Shown: in pieces, positions 44,049 through 54,402 of the stretch
Layout of the letters: every line of letters starts with the position of its first letter
Numbering within the stretch: position 1 is the stretch's first letter
Assembly: GCA_040757595.1 (NCBI GenBank)
Contig: JBFLWP010000012.1
Coordinates: 58,850-122,849 of the forward strand
Length of the DNA: 64,000 nucleotides
From: Nitrospirota bacterium
GTDB taxonomy: Bacteria > Nitrospirota > Nitrospiria > Nitrospirales > Nitrospiraceae
Direction of reading: 5' to 3'
Made by a program: the position numbers and the translations under genes
Notes under the pieces: generated by a model
Told to the model about the DNA's origin: nothing
Databases searched by the model: none
The model's input: the letters and a program-made list of their open reading frames with translations, nothing else

Positions 44049-45128
44049 ATGGCCGCCGTGCTCGCCATCCTCCGATCAGCCCACCGAGTGATCCTGTTTG
44101 CGACGGTTCTTGCCCTGTCGCTCGCCGGGTGCAGCCCCGGTGACGAGCCGGTGCCGCCCGCAGCCTCCACCCCCGCACCGGCCGTGGTGCAGGGGTCCGT
44201 CGTGGAAGTCGGGCTCGCCCCCCTCCCGATCCGTGTCGAAGTGACGGGCCAGGTCGCCGCGGCCTCCCAGGCGACCCTGTCCAGCAAGATCCAGGGAACC
44301 GTCCAGGAGCTGCCGGTGCGGGAGGGCTCGGCGGTCTCCAAGGGTCAGGTCCTCGTAAGGCTCGACAGCCGCGACCTGGAAACGAATCTGGCGCGGGCGG
44401 AAGCGGAGCTGGAGAATGCACGGAGCACCCTGAACCGCATCGAGCACTTGCTGGCGCAGGATGCGGCGACGAAGCAGGAGGTGGACGACGCGCGGCGGAC
44501 GTTCAAGGTGGCGGAGGCCGGCCGCCGGGCGGCGCAGGTTCAGCTCAGCTATACGGTCATCAAGGCGCCGTTCAGCGGCGTGGTCACGGAGAAGAAGGTC
44601 GAGGTGGGCGAGCTCGCCTCTCCCGGCCAGCCCCTCCTGAAGCTGGAGGATCCCCGCCGGCTCCGCCTGGAGACGACCGTGGCCGAAGGGGACCTCAAGG
44701 CGATCCAGCGCGGGGCCAAGATGCCGGTCACGATCGACGCCCTGGGGCCGACACCCCTCCAAGGCACCGTCGCCCAGATTCTCCCGACCGGCGATCCCGC
44801 GACCCACACGTTCCTGGTGAAGATCGACCTGCCGCCCGCGCCGGGGCTGAAGACCGGCATGTTCGGCCGGATGCAATTCGAGAAGGGCACCAGTCAGACG
44901 ATGGTGCTGCCCAAGTCGGCCGTCATCGAGCGGGGCCAGCTCACCGGCGTCTACGTCGTGGGCGGCGACCGCATCGCCCGCCTGCGCTGGGTGAAGGTCG
45001 GTCGCCGGTTCGAGGACCGGCTGGAGATTCTGTCGGGCCTCAACGTCGGGGAGCTGGTCCTGACCGACGCGGCGAAGGGCTCCGACGGGGCCCGCGTGGA
45101 AATCATCGCGGCGGGACCGCCGCGATGA
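44049..45128 (+). CDS. RND efflux periplasmic adaptor (membrane fusion protein)
   Basis: The 359-residue product has a signal peptide with lipobox SLAGC, so it is a lipid-anchored adaptor. The barrel-sandwich halves are SKIQGTVQELPVREGSAVSKGQ-type (shown in LSSKIQGTVQELPVREGSAV) and YTVIKAPFSGVVTEKKVEVG, separated by a short helical hairpin; LKTGMFGRMQFEKG and the C-terminal membrane-proximal domain follow. It links the RND permease encoded next to an outer-membrane channel, which is not in this window. A dyad repeat separates it from the permease gene. Confidence 0.92.
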   Translation: MAAVLAILRSAHRVILFATVLALSLAGCSPGDEPVPPAASTPAPAVVQGSVVEVGLAPLPIRVEVTGQVAAASQATLSSKIQGTVQELPVREGSAVSKGQVLVRLDSRDLETNLARAEAELENARSTLNRIEHLLAQDAATKQEVDDARRTFKVAEAGRRAAQVQLSYTVIKAPFSGVVTEKKVEVGELASPGQPLLKLEDPRRLRLETTVAEGDLKAIQRGAKMPVTIDALGPTPLQGTVAQILPTGDPATHTFLVKIDLPPAPGLKTGMFGRMQFEKGTSQTMVLPKSAVIERGQLTGVYVVGGDRIARLRWVKVGRRFEDRLEILSGLNVGELVLTDAAKGSDGARVEIIAAGPPR

Positions 45129-45236
45129 GGTGATCGGTGATGAGTGATGCGTGATTGGCGCTTGCCGCTGTCTGTCGTCGCAACTCACACCCTGGCCCGT
45201 GTATGACCCATCACCCATCACCCATCACCCATTACG
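45124..45236. repeat. Dyad repeat, word family gtgatgg/ccatcac
   Basis: Left arm 45124-45158 (gatgaggtgatcggtgatga and onward) pairs with right arm 45208-45236 (cccatcac tandem). It spans the adaptor-permease junction: the adaptor stop is in the left arm and the permease start with its first 12 codons in the right arm. Confidence 0.75.
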
Positions 45237-48200
45237 GTGTCTCCGGGCGCATCGCCGCCCTCTTCATCGCGAGCAAGCTCACGCCGCTCATCATGCTCGG
45301 CGCCCTGCTGCTCGGGCTCTTCGCGGTCCTCCTGACTCCGCGCGAAGAGGAACCGCAGATCGTCGTGCCGATGGCCGACGTGTTCATCCCCTTCCCCGGC
45401 GCCTCGGCGAAGGTCGTCGAGGAGCAGCTCACCAAACCGGTCGAGCGGGCGCTCTCCGAGATCAAGGGCGTGGAGTACCTCTATTCGACCTCCAGCCGCG
45501 GCGGCACGCTGATCGTCGTCCGGTTCTACGTCGGCGAGCCGATGGAGCAGAGCCTCGTGGACCTCTACGACAAGCTGATGTCCAACCAGGACCTGTTTCC
45601 CCCCGGCTCGGGACCGTTCATGGTCAAGCCGCGCGACGTCAACGACGTCCCGATCGTCACGCTCACGCTCTCGAGCGACCGGTACACGGACTTCCAGTTG
45701 CGCCAGCAGGCCGAGTTGCTCCTGGAGGAAGTCAAGAAGGTTCCCGGCACCGCCGGCGGCTTCATCGTCGGCGGACGGCCCCGCGAGCTGCGGGTGCAGC
45801 TCGACCCGAGCCGGTTGAAGGCCTACGGCGTGACGCCGCTCGAGATCGCCGGCGTGATCCGGGGGGAGAACCTGGCCCTGCCGTCCGGGCGCTTCGAGAG
45901 CCAGAACCGGGAATTCCTGGTCGAGACCGGCCGGTTCATCCGGTCGCGGGAGGATCTGGACTCCCTCGTCGTCGGCGTGCAGGACCAGCGGCCCGTGTAC
46001 CTGCGGCAGGTGGCGGACGTGACGGACGGGCCGGGCGAGCCGACGAGCTATGTCTGGCTCGGCCTCGGCCCGGGCGGTGGTGAGACAAGTGGTCAGGGGT
46101 CGGGGGTCAGCGACAAGCCGACGCAGAAGGTCGTTCCGTCCATCACACCGACCACCACCCCCTTGCCACCGACCACGTCCGAGTCGCCCGCGGTGACGGT
46201 CGCGATCGCCAAGCAGGCGCGCACCAACGCGGTCACGGTCGCGCGCGGGGTGCTCGACAAGGCCGGGGAGTTGAAAGGCACGGTCATCCCGGCGGACGTG
46301 CGCGTGGCCGTCACGCGGGACTACGGCCAGACCGCGGACGAGAAGGCCAACGAGCTCCTCTGGCACCTCCTGATCGCGGTCGTGTCGGTGGTCCTCTTCC
46401 TGGGACTCGCGCTCGGCCCCAGGCCGGCGCTCGTGGTCTCGATCGCCATCCCCCTGACCCTGGCCCTCACCCTCTTCACCTCGATGATGATCGGCTACAC
46501 GATCAACCGGGTCACCCTCTTCGCCCTGATCTTCTCGATCGGCATCCTCGTGGACGATGCGATCGTCCTGGTGGAGAACACCTACCGGCACCTGCAACTC
46601 CGGAGTCGGCCCCACCTGGAAGCGTCCATCTACGCGGTGGACGAGGTGGGCAACCCGACGATCCTGGCCACCTTCACGGTGATCGCGGCCCTGCTCCCGA
46701 TGGCCTTCGTGTCCGGCCTGATGGGCCCGTACATGCGCCCGATCCCCGTCAACGCCTCGATCGCGATGTTCTTCTCCCTGCTCGTCGCCTTCGTGGTCAT
46801 TCCCTGGTTCTGCCAGGCCTGTTACCGGAAACGTGAGACGTCAGACGTGAGACGTGAACCCGACCTTTCCGAGTCCGCCGCGTCTCACGGCTCACCTCTC
46901 ACGTCTCACGAGCCCGGGTGGGCTTACCGGCTCTATCAGAAGCTGCTGACCCCGTTGATGGCCCACCCGGTCGTCGCCTGGGCCTTCCTCGCCCTGATCG
47001 CCCTCCTGCTCCTGGCCGCGGTTTCGCTCTTCTACACCAGGCACGTGGTCGTCAAGATGCTGCCCTTCGACAACAAGAGCGAGCTGCAACTGGTGGTGGA
47101 CATGCCGGAGGGGACGACGCTCGAGGAGACCGCCCGCGTGACCCAGGCGCTCACCCGCTACGTGCGGACCGTCTCCGAGGTCCGGGACTACCAGGCCTAC
47201 GTCGGGACTTCGTCCCCGTTCAACTTCAACGGGCTGGTGCGCCACTATTTCCTCCGCCGCGACCCGCACCAGGCGGACATCCAGATCAACCTCGTGCCCA
47301 AGGAGGCGCGCCAGGCCCAAAGCCACGAGATCGCGCAGCGCCTGAGGCCGGAGGTGCGGCGGATCGCCGGGCAGTACGGGGCCAACGTGAAGGTCGTGGA
47401 AGTCCCGCCGGGCCCGCCGGTGCTCTCGGTGCTGGTGGCCGAGGTCTACGGCCCGGATTACGAGCGGCAGCGGGCCGTCGCGCGGGACGTCCGGAAGCTC
47501 TTCGAGGCCGCGCCGGGCGTGGTGGACGTGGACGACTATCTGGAGGCCGATCAGGTCAAGTACGTCTTCACCGTGGACCGGGCCAAGGCCGCCCTGGCCG
47601 GCATCCCCTCGGAGGAGATCGTCCGCACGCTGCGGATGGCCCTGGAGGGGATGCCCGCCGGGCTCGTGCACATCCCCCAGGAGAAGAGCCCCGTGCAGAT
47701 CGTGCTGCGGCTCCCCCTGGCCGAGCGGACGGGCTTGGAGCACCTCGGCGAGATCGCGCTGAAGGGCAGGGCCGGGTTGGTCCCCCTGTCGGAGCTGCTC
47801 GTCGTCGAGCAGACGATCCAGGAGAAGGCGATCTACCACAAGAACCAGAAGCCGGTCGTCTACGTGATCGGCGACGTAGGCGGGCCCGGGGCTGAAAAGG
47901 CTGAGAGCCCGGTCTACGGGGTGCTGGGAATCGGGAAGTTGCTGGAGGCCTACCGGCCCCCGGAGGGCTACCAGATCGAGCAGTATTATGCCGCGCAGCC
48001 CTGGTCCGAGTCCCGCCTCGCCGTGAAGTGGGACGGCGAGTGGCACATCACCTACGAAACCTTCCGGGACATGGGTCTCGCCTTCGCCGTGGCCATGCTG
48101 CTGATCTACCTGCTGATCGTCGGCCAGTTCCAGTCCTTCCTGACCCCGATCATCATCATGGCCCCGATCCCGCTGACCCTGATCGGGATCGTGCCGGGCC

Positions 48201-48652
48201 ATTGGCTGACCGGATCCTACTTCACCGCCACCTCCATGATCGGGTTCATCGCGCTGGCCGGGATCATCGTGCGCAACTCGATCCTGCTCGTGGACTTCAT
48301 CCAGATTCAGCAGGCTCAGGGCGTCCCGCTTGCGGAGGCGGTGATCCGGGCCGGGGCAATCCGCACCAGGCCGATCCTGCTGACCGCCGCCGCTCTGATG
48401 GTCGGTGCCTTCGTCATCATCCTGGACCCCATCTTCCAGGGTCTGGCGGTCTCCCTCCTGTTCGGGGTCGGCGCCTCGACCCTCCTGACGCTGATCGTCA
48501 TCCCCGTGCTCTACTACACCCTGGCTGGGGGACGCCGCCCGTCCGTCTCCTCGTCTCCCGCGCCCCCCGCCGGTCCGCCGGACGGGCAGGCCGGCTCCGC
48601 GCCCTCGGTCGTGCCGGCTGAGGCGAGAGCCGCGTTGGAAACGGCGCCGTAG
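45203..48652 (+). CDS. RND efflux transporter permease with two in-frame repeat insertions
   Basis: The 1149-residue product has the 12-helix AcrB-type plan: first helix near PLIMLGALLLGLFAVLL, GILVDDAIVLVENTYRHL in TM4 with the proton-relay Asp pair, and a second half with GQFQSFLTPIIIMAPIPL and GIIVRNSILLVDFIQ. The first residues MTHHPSPITHYG are repeat-coded. Residues about 293-326 (ETSGQGSGVSDKPTQ to PTTTPLPPTTSES) and about 542-570 (RETSDVRREPDLSESAASHG onward) are encoded by dyad repeats inserted in frame, one in the periplasmic domain, one in the loop between TM6 and TM7. Substrate is unknown. Confidence 0.92.
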   Translation: MTHHPSPITHYGVSGRIAALFIASKLTPLIMLGALLLGLFAVLLTPREEEPQIVVPMADVFIPFPGASAKVVEEQLTKPVERALSEIKGVEYLYSTSSRGGTLIVVRFYVGEPMEQSLVDLYDKLMSNQDLFPPGSGPFMVKPRDVNDVPIVTLTLSSDRYTDFQLRQQAELLLEEVKKVPGTAGGFIVGGRPRELRVQLDPSRLKAYGVTPLEIAGVIRGENLALPSGRFESQNREFLVETGRFIRSREDLDSLVVGVQDQRPVYLRQVADVTDGPGEPTSYVWLGLGPGGGETSGQGSGVSDKPTQKVVPSITPTTTPLPPTTSESPAVTVAIAKQARTNAVTVARGVLDKAGELKGTVIPADVRVAVTRDYGQTADEKANELLWHLLIAVVSVVLFLGLALGPRPALVVSIAIPLTLALTLFTSMMIGYTINRVTLFALIFSIGILVDDAIVLVENTYRHLQLRSRPHLEASIYAVDEVGNPTILATFTVIAALLPMAFVSGLMGPYMRPIPVNASIAMFFSLLVAFVVIPWFCQACYRKRETSDVRREPDLSESAASHGSPLTSHEPGWAYRLYQKLLTPLMAHPVVAWAFLALIALLLLAAVSLFYTRHVVVKMLPFDNKSELQLVVDMPEGTTLEETARVTQALTRYVRTVSEVRDYQAYVGTSSPFNFNGLVRHYFLRRDPHQADIQINLVPKEARQAQSHEIAQRLRPEVRRIAGQYGANVKVVEVPPGPPVLSVLVAEVYGPDYERQRAVARDVRKLFEAAPGVVDVDDYLEADQVKYVFTVDRAKAALAGIPSEEIVRTLRMALEGMPAGLVHIPQEKSPVQIVLRLPLAERTGLEHLGEIALKGRAGLVPLSELLVVEQTIQEKAIYHKNQKPVVYVIGDVGGPGAEKAESPVYGVLGIGKLLEAYRPPEGYQIEQYYAAQPWSESRLAVKWDGEWHITYETFRDMGLAFAVAMLLIYLLIVGQFQSFLTPIIIMAPIPLTLIGIVPGHWLTGSYFTATSMIGFIALAGIIVRNSILLVDFIQIQQAQGVPLAEAVIRAGAIRTRPILLTAAALMVGAFVIILDPIFQGLAVSLLFGVGASTLLTLIVIPVLYYTLAGGRRPSVSSSPAPPAGPPDGQAGSAPSVVPAEARAALETAP
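46089..46176. repeat. In-frame dyad repeat inside the RND permease (first)
   Basis: Left arm 46089-46110 (gtggtcaggggtcgggggtc) and right arm 46148-46176 (ccgaccaccacccccttgcc and onward) are imperfect inverted copies, with the same words as the elements at 66-141 and 2677-2760. It adds a Ser/Thr/Pro-rich stretch of about 30 residues without breaking the frame. Confidence 0.7.
46831..46910. repeat. In-frame dyad repeat inside the RND permease (second)
   Basis: Left arm 46831-46856 (acgtgagacgtcagacgtga and onward) and right arm 46881-46910 (cgtctcacggctcacctctc and onward) are inverted copies of gtgagacg words around a 24-base loop. It encodes a hydrophilic segment of about 27 residues in the TM6-TM7 loop. 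Confidence 0.8.
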
Positions 48653-48744
48653 CCCGCCCTCTTTCTCCTCTACCGCTTGGACTTGCGTTTGACGCCCGAT
48701 CCTGGCATCTTTATGCCGACTTGTCGCGAAAGGAGACGTCACCC

Positions 48745-50139
<1,395 letters not shown>

Positions 50140-50160
50140 CCGCCGGCTGAGCGTTGAGAA

Positions 50161-51408
50161 ATGGACGACTGGCAAACCCGAAAAGACTACCTCCTCCTGA
50201 CGGAAGAGGAAGAGGAGGGGCTGAAATCCCTCCAGCCGCTCATGACCCGTCACGTGGGCGAGCTGGTGGACGGCTTCTACCGGCACCTGCTCCAGTTCGC
50301 CGAGACGCGGAAACTGCTGTCGGACGAGTTGATCGCCACCAGGCTCAAGGACGCCCAGCAACGGTACCTGCTCTCGCTCGTCACCGGCCCCTACGACGAA
50401 GCCTACCGCGACGGGCGGATCAAGATCGGCGAGGTCCACGAGCGGATCGGGCTGACGCCCAGTTGGTACCTGGGCGCCTACGCGCTCTACTTGAACATGC
50501 TCCACCCGCTCATCTTCAAGGAGTTCCGGGGCCGGCCGGAACGGTGCCAGTTCCTGCGGATCGCGCTCACGAAGATCGTGTTCCTGGACATCCAGCTCGC
50601 CATCGAGGCCTACATCCGGAAGTCGTCGGACAAGCTGGAGTTCGCCAACAAGCAGCTCGCGGAGCTGAGCCGCCAGTTGGAGAAGGGACTGACTCAGAAA
50701 AAGAGGGATCTCCAGGAGACTCAGGAGCAGCTTCGGCAGACCGAGCGGCTGGCCGAGCTGGGCACGCTGGCCTCCGGCATGGCCCACGAGATCGGCACCC
50801 CGATGAACGTGATCCTGGGGCGGGCCGAGTACCTGATGCAGCGGACGCAGGAGGACGCGACCAAGAAGGGACTGGAGACGATCGTCGCGCAGGTCGAGCG
50901 CATCACCAGGATCATGAATCAACTGCTGACGTTCGCGCGGCGGCGGCCGCTCGAGCGGCGGCCGCTGGACCTCAAGCGGACCGTCGAGGACTGTCTGGAG
51001 GTCGTCCGCGAGCGGCTGGGGCGGCACCGTATCGAGGCCGAGACCCGCTTCGCCCCGTCCCTCCCGCCGGTGCACGCCGATGCGGATCACATGAGCCAGG
51101 TGCTGCTCAACCTCGTGATCAACGCCGTTCACGCGATGCCGGAGGGGGGAACGTTGCGCATCGGACTCGACCCGGCGGGAAGCCACGTCCGGATGACGGT
51201 GACCGACACGGGCCACGGGATCCCCAAGGACGCGCTCCCCAGGATCTTCGATCCCTTCTTCACCACCAAGGAGGTCGGCAAGGGCACGGGCCTGGGGCTC
51301 ACCGTCGTGCACGGGATCGTCCAGGAGCACGGCGGCACGATCACCGTCGAGAGCGAGCCGGATCGCGGCACGACCTTCACGGTCCTACTGCCCGTCCAGC
51401 CGGCTTAG
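50161..51408 (+). CDS. Globin-coupled histidine kinase
   Basis: The 415-residue soluble protein starts with a protoglobin-type sensor (about 1-165): GFYRHLLQFAETRKLL, RYLLSLVTGPYDEAYRDGRI, then KIGEVHERIGLTPSWYLGAY, whose His is the expected proximal heme ligand. A coiled coil leads to the phosphoacceptor ELGTLASGMAHEIGTPMNVI and an ATPase domain with NLVINAVHAMPEGG, DTGHGIP and GTGLGLTVVHGIV. It should sense O2, NO or CO through heme and phosphorylate the NtrC-type regulator just upstream. The stop region overlaps the convergent receiver gene by 24 bp. Confidence 0.9.
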   Translation: MDDWQTRKDYLLLTEEEEEGLKSLQPLMTRHVGELVDGFYRHLLQFAETRKLLSDELIATRLKDAQQRYLLSLVTGPYDEAYRDGRIKIGEVHERIGLTPSWYLGAYALYLNMLHPLIFKEFRGRPERCQFLRIALTKIVFLDIQLAIEAYIRKSSDKLEFANKQLAELSRQLEKGLTQKKRDLQETQEQLRQTERLAELGTLASGMAHEIGTPMNVILGRAEYLMQRTQEDATKKGLETIVAQVERITRIMNQLLTFARRRPLERRPLDLKRTVEDCLEVVRERLGRHRIEAETRFAPSLPPVHADADHMSQVLLNLVINAVHAMPEGGTLRIGLDPAGSHVRMTVTDTGHGIPKDALPRIFDPFFTTKEVGKGTGLGLTVVHGIVQEHGGTITVESEPDRGTTFTVLLPVQPA

Positions 51409-51888
51409 CTCCCGCCGCCCGCTCCAGTCTTTTCCCCCCGTCCCCCCGCGCGGACACTCCTCCCACTCCCGTGCCCTCTCCTCCCCACGCTTTCGCCGAA
51501 TCGCATTCAGCAGAACGCGCCGGGCGAGCGAGCCGTCCACGCGCCTCTTCATCAGGTAGTCCTGCGCCCCTTCCCGGAGAGTCTGGACCGCCAGGGGTTC
51601 GTCGTCCCCGGCGCCCATGACGACGATGGGGAGGTCGCCGGCAGCCGCCTTGATCTTCCGGACCACGTCCAACCCCCGGCCGTCCGGCAGGCAGAGATCC
51701 AGCAGCACGACGTCGAAGCGCCCATGTTCCAGCGCCGGCACCGCCGCCTCCACCCGGTCCACCCGGGAGATTTCGAATCGCGGTGTTTCGCCGCCCGGGA
51801 CGTCCTGATCCTGCAACAAGGCCCTCATCAGGACGGCGTCTCCCGGATCGTCCTCCACCATCAGCACGGAAATCGCTGCGTCACCCAC
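51385..51888 (-). CDS. Single-domain response regulator (Rcp1-like receiver)
   Basis: From GTG 51888 (after aaagga) the 167-residue product is a receiver domain: ISVLMVEDDPGDAVLMRALL, acceptor Asp in VVLLDLCLPDGRGLD, then PIVVMGAGDDEPLAVQTLRE and GAQDYLMKRRVDG. The usual Lys-Pro is replaced by KR. The VEDDPGDA/LPDG pattern is that of Rcp1-like receivers. The last 30 residues are charged and low in complexity and overlap the kinase gene in antisense. A longer frame exists upstream but is not convincing. Confidence 0.8.
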   Translation of the reverse strand: MGDAAISVLMVEDDPGDAVLMRALLQDQDVPGGETPRFEISRVDRVEAAVPALEHGRFDVVLLDLCLPDGRGLDVVRKIKAAAGDLPIVVMGAGDDEPLAVQTLREGAQDYLMKRRVDGSLARRVLLNAIRRKRGEERAREWEECPRGGTGGKDWSGRRELSRLDGQ

Positions 51889-52357
51889 GTTCTTTGTTCC
51901 TTTACTTCCGGTCCCTCGATCCTGTACTCTCCGGACCGAACGCCCTTTCATCCTGCTTCGGGCCGGCGGGGAGCTGACTCGATGAGCTGCAAGCACGGGA
52001 TGTGCCAGGTGTCGGCTCGCCCCGCACACCGTCCCGAGCGGGAAGGCCAACCAGGCGGAATCAGTTGTCCTGGGCCGACGACGGAGAATCGGATTGCATC
52101 GAACGCTCGGCAGCGAGCCTTTCGAATCGTTCATCGGATGGGGCATCTTGCGCCAGAAACAAAACCGGGGTCTGTAGTGATTCTCTCCACTTACACCTCC
52201 GCATCATAAACGCTGCGGTTCGTTAGTATCGGTAACCATCTGAAACTTCTAGACTTTCCTTGATCACGGAATCAGCGTAACGGGCATGTCTTTTGCTGAA
52301 CTTCCCCCTTCAACGGTGCCGGATTCTTCTGCCTTGGGAGACTTAGGGAGGCTCAGC
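51889..52357. other. Intergenic region between divergent receiver genes
   Basis: The 469 bases between the two receiver starts have a plus-strand open frame from about 51982 with no family resemblance and an arginine-rich composition; I do not call it. The right end has the Shine-Dalgarno gggagg for the gene at 52358. No clear -35/-10 or -24/-12 boxes are visible. Confidence 0.4.
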
Positions 52358-52759
52358 GTGGGGAAGCAGCAGGTGATGTTGTTGGTGGTCGAGGACGATC
52401 TGGCGATGCGGAGCCTCCTCTGCGACGAGTTGTGGGACCTTGGCGCGCGGATCATCGAGGCGGGCGACGGCGACGAAGCCCTGGAACGGATCAGCGAATC
52501 CGTGCCCGATCTGATCGTGACGGACCTCCGGATGCCGGCCGGCGGGCTGGATTACGTGGCCCGGCTCCGGACCCTGGCACCCGCCTGCCCCATCATCCTC
52601 ATGACCGCCTTCGGAGACGCGAAGACGAGGGAACAGGCCAAGCAGTACGGCGTGGCCGCCTATTTCGACAAGCCGGTGCGTATGCAGGACCTGAAGGCCG
52701 CGATCAAGAACCTGCTCCTCAACCACAACGCCAACGGTTCCACCGGGCCGCATGCCTGA
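52358..52759 (+). CDS. Single-domain response regulator
   Basis: From GTG 52358, six bases after gggagg, the 133-residue product is a receiver: [20 protein letters not shown], acceptor Asp in [12 protein letters not shown], Thr in [12 protein letters not shown], and Lys in [12 protein letters not shown]. No output domain is attached. It lies 50 bp before the sigma-54 activator gene, which lacks a receiver, so it may relay phosphate in the same circuit. An ATG at 52286 is an alternative start with no ribosome site. Confidence 0.85.
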   Translation: MGKQQVMLLVVEDDLAMRSLLCDELWDLGARIIEAGDGDEALERISESVPDLIVTDLRMPAGGLDYVARLRTLAPACPIILMTAFGDAKTREQAKQYGVAAYFDKPVRMQDLKAAIKNLLLNHNANGSTGPHA

Positions 52760-52809
52760 CCAGCAGGGTCGAGCAATCGGCAATCATGTCACCACGAGGG
52801 GCGCGCGAG

Positions 52810-54204
52810 ATGGCCGGATCTCAGATGGACTCGCTCTCACTGACTGACCCCGTGCTCTCCGCCCGTCTGGAGGCCGTCCGCTTGCTGGGCGACCGGCTCA
52901 CCGAGCCGGTGACGGTCATTGACCGGCGATTCAACCTCCTGTACGCCAACCGGCCCGCCTACGCGACCGCCGACTGCCGGGGGGCGGGAGGATCTCCCAC
53001 CAAGTGTTACGCCGCCTTCGTGCGCCGGTCCACCCCCTGCTCCTCCTGTCCGGCCAAACGGGTGTTCGACGAAAGGATCGTCGCCCCTTCGACCGAAGAA
53101 GTCGCCGCCGACTGCGGGCTCGTGAAGGTCTTTCCCCTGTTCGGAGCGGACGGCGAGCCGGCCTGCGTGGTGCAGATTCTCAACCCGTCGTCCCGCGCTC
53201 CGGGGATCGGCCAGCCTCCCTCCGTTCCGGCGGCCCGACCGGCCGCGGAGCCGGCCCAGGCTCGTCTCGGCGAATTGATCGGCGCCAGTCTCCCGATGCA
53301 GCACCTCTTCGAGATGATCCGGCTCGTCGCCGACAGCCAGGCCACGGTCCTGCTCCAGGGCGAAAGCGGGACCGGCAAGGAGCTCGTCGCGCGCACCATC
53401 CATCAACTGAGCTACCGGCGGGACAAGCCCTTCGTCGTGGTGGACTGCGGCTCCCTCCCCGAGACCCTGTTGGAGAGCGAGCTGTTCGGCCACGTGAGAG
53501 GCGCCTTCACTGGCGCAACGGCGAACAAGAAAGGCCTGTTCGAAGAGGCGGACGGCGGGACCCTCTTCCTGGACGAGATCGCCAACACGAGCCAGCATTT
53601 CCAAGCCAAGCTCCTGCGGGTCCTGCAGGAGGGGGAGATCAAGCCGGTGGGGAGCAGCCGTTCGACCAAGGTCAATGTCCGGGTCGTCTCCGCCACCAAC
53701 AAGGACCTCCATGAGCTGGTGAAAGCCCGGGCCTTCCGCGAAGACCTGTATTATCGCCTGGCGGTGCTCCCGCTGGTGCTGCCTCCGCTGCGGGATCGCA
53801 GGGAGGACATTCCTCTGCTGGTCCGGCACTTCATCGAAGCCTCCTGCAAGCGGCATCGGAAGCCGGTCCGCGACGTGGCGCCCGACGCGATGCAGGCCCT
53901 CGTGCAGGCTCCCTGGCCGGGGAACATCCGGGAGCTGCAGCACACGATCGAGCGGGTCGTGGTGACCGCGCCGGGCCCGGCCCTCACGCTGAAGAATTTC
54001 TGCGGGGTCGCCGGGGGGCCGGCCGGAACGCCCCCCTGCGCCGATCTCCGGAGCGTGGCGCGCCACGCCGTGCACGAGGCGGAGCGGGCCCGCATCCTCG
54101 AGGCGCTCCGGCAGGCGTCCGGCAACCGCGCCCGCGCGGCCCGTCTCCTCAAGATCAGCCGCGCCGGCCTCTACAACAAGCTGCGGGCCTATGGAATTGA
54201 ATGA
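52810..54204 (+). CDS. Sigma-54 activator with Cys-rich PAS-like sensor domain
   Basis: The 464-residue product has an N-terminal PAS-like domain (about 20-140: [18 protein letters not shown]) with a cysteine cluster [20 protein letters not shown], a pattern that may bind a metal or act as a redox sensor. The AAA+ domain has [15 protein letters not shown], an intact [16 protein letters not shown] and [11 protein letters not shown]. The C-terminal Fis-type helix-turn-helix is [23 protein letters not shown] 52810 has a gagggg site; 52786 is possible. It may drive one of the sigma-54 promoters found in the window. Confidence 0.9.
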   Translation: MAGSQMDSLSLTDPVLSARLEAVRLLGDRLTEPVTVIDRRFNLLYANRPAYATADCRGAGGSPTKCYAAFVRRSTPCSSCPAKRVFDERIVAPSTEEVAADCGLVKVFPLFGADGEPACVVQILNPSSRAPGIGQPPSVPAARPAAEPAQARLGELIGASLPMQHLFEMIRLVADSQATVLLQGESGTGKELVARTIHQLSYRRDKPFVVVDCGSLPETLLESELFGHVRGAFTGATANKKGLFEEADGGTLFLDEIANTSQHFQAKLLRVLQEGEIKPVGSSRSTKVNVRVVSATNKDLHELVKARAFREDLYYRLAVLPLVLPPLRDRREDIPLLVRHFIEASCKRHRKPVRDVAPDAMQALVQAPWPGNIRELQHTIERVVVTAPGPALTLKNFCGVAGGPAGTPPCADLRSVARHAVHEAERARILEALRQASGNRARAARLLKISRAGLYNKLRAYGIE

Positions 54205-54402
54205 TCGCTTCTCTCCCTGATCTATCTGCCTTGCATACGGCGTGGACGTCGAAACCCCGTGGAGCCCTCCCCCGACCCGCGCTTGGATGTCCCGGCCGGG
54301 TGATCCTGCCCTTGAATGCACCGAGCAGCTTGCACGGCCGTAGCGGACTGCCTCCGCGTGGGAGCGCGGCTTCGCGCCCACGAGCCTGACCGAGGAGTAG
54401 CG

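Noticed and set aside
44045..44050. TATAAT box before the RND adaptor gene
   Set aside because: It overlaps the ATG of the gene itself and has no -35 partner, so it cannot serve this start codon.
48700..48725. Sigma-54 promoter (TGGCATCTTTATGC) before the GAFTDA regulator
   Set aside because: The spacing between GG and GC is 9 bases instead of 10, which this sigma factor does not tolerate well.
51982..52209. Small plus-strand ORF in the divergent receiver intergenic region
   Set aside because: Composition is unlike neighbouring genes, no Shine-Dalgarno site precedes it and no family is recognised.
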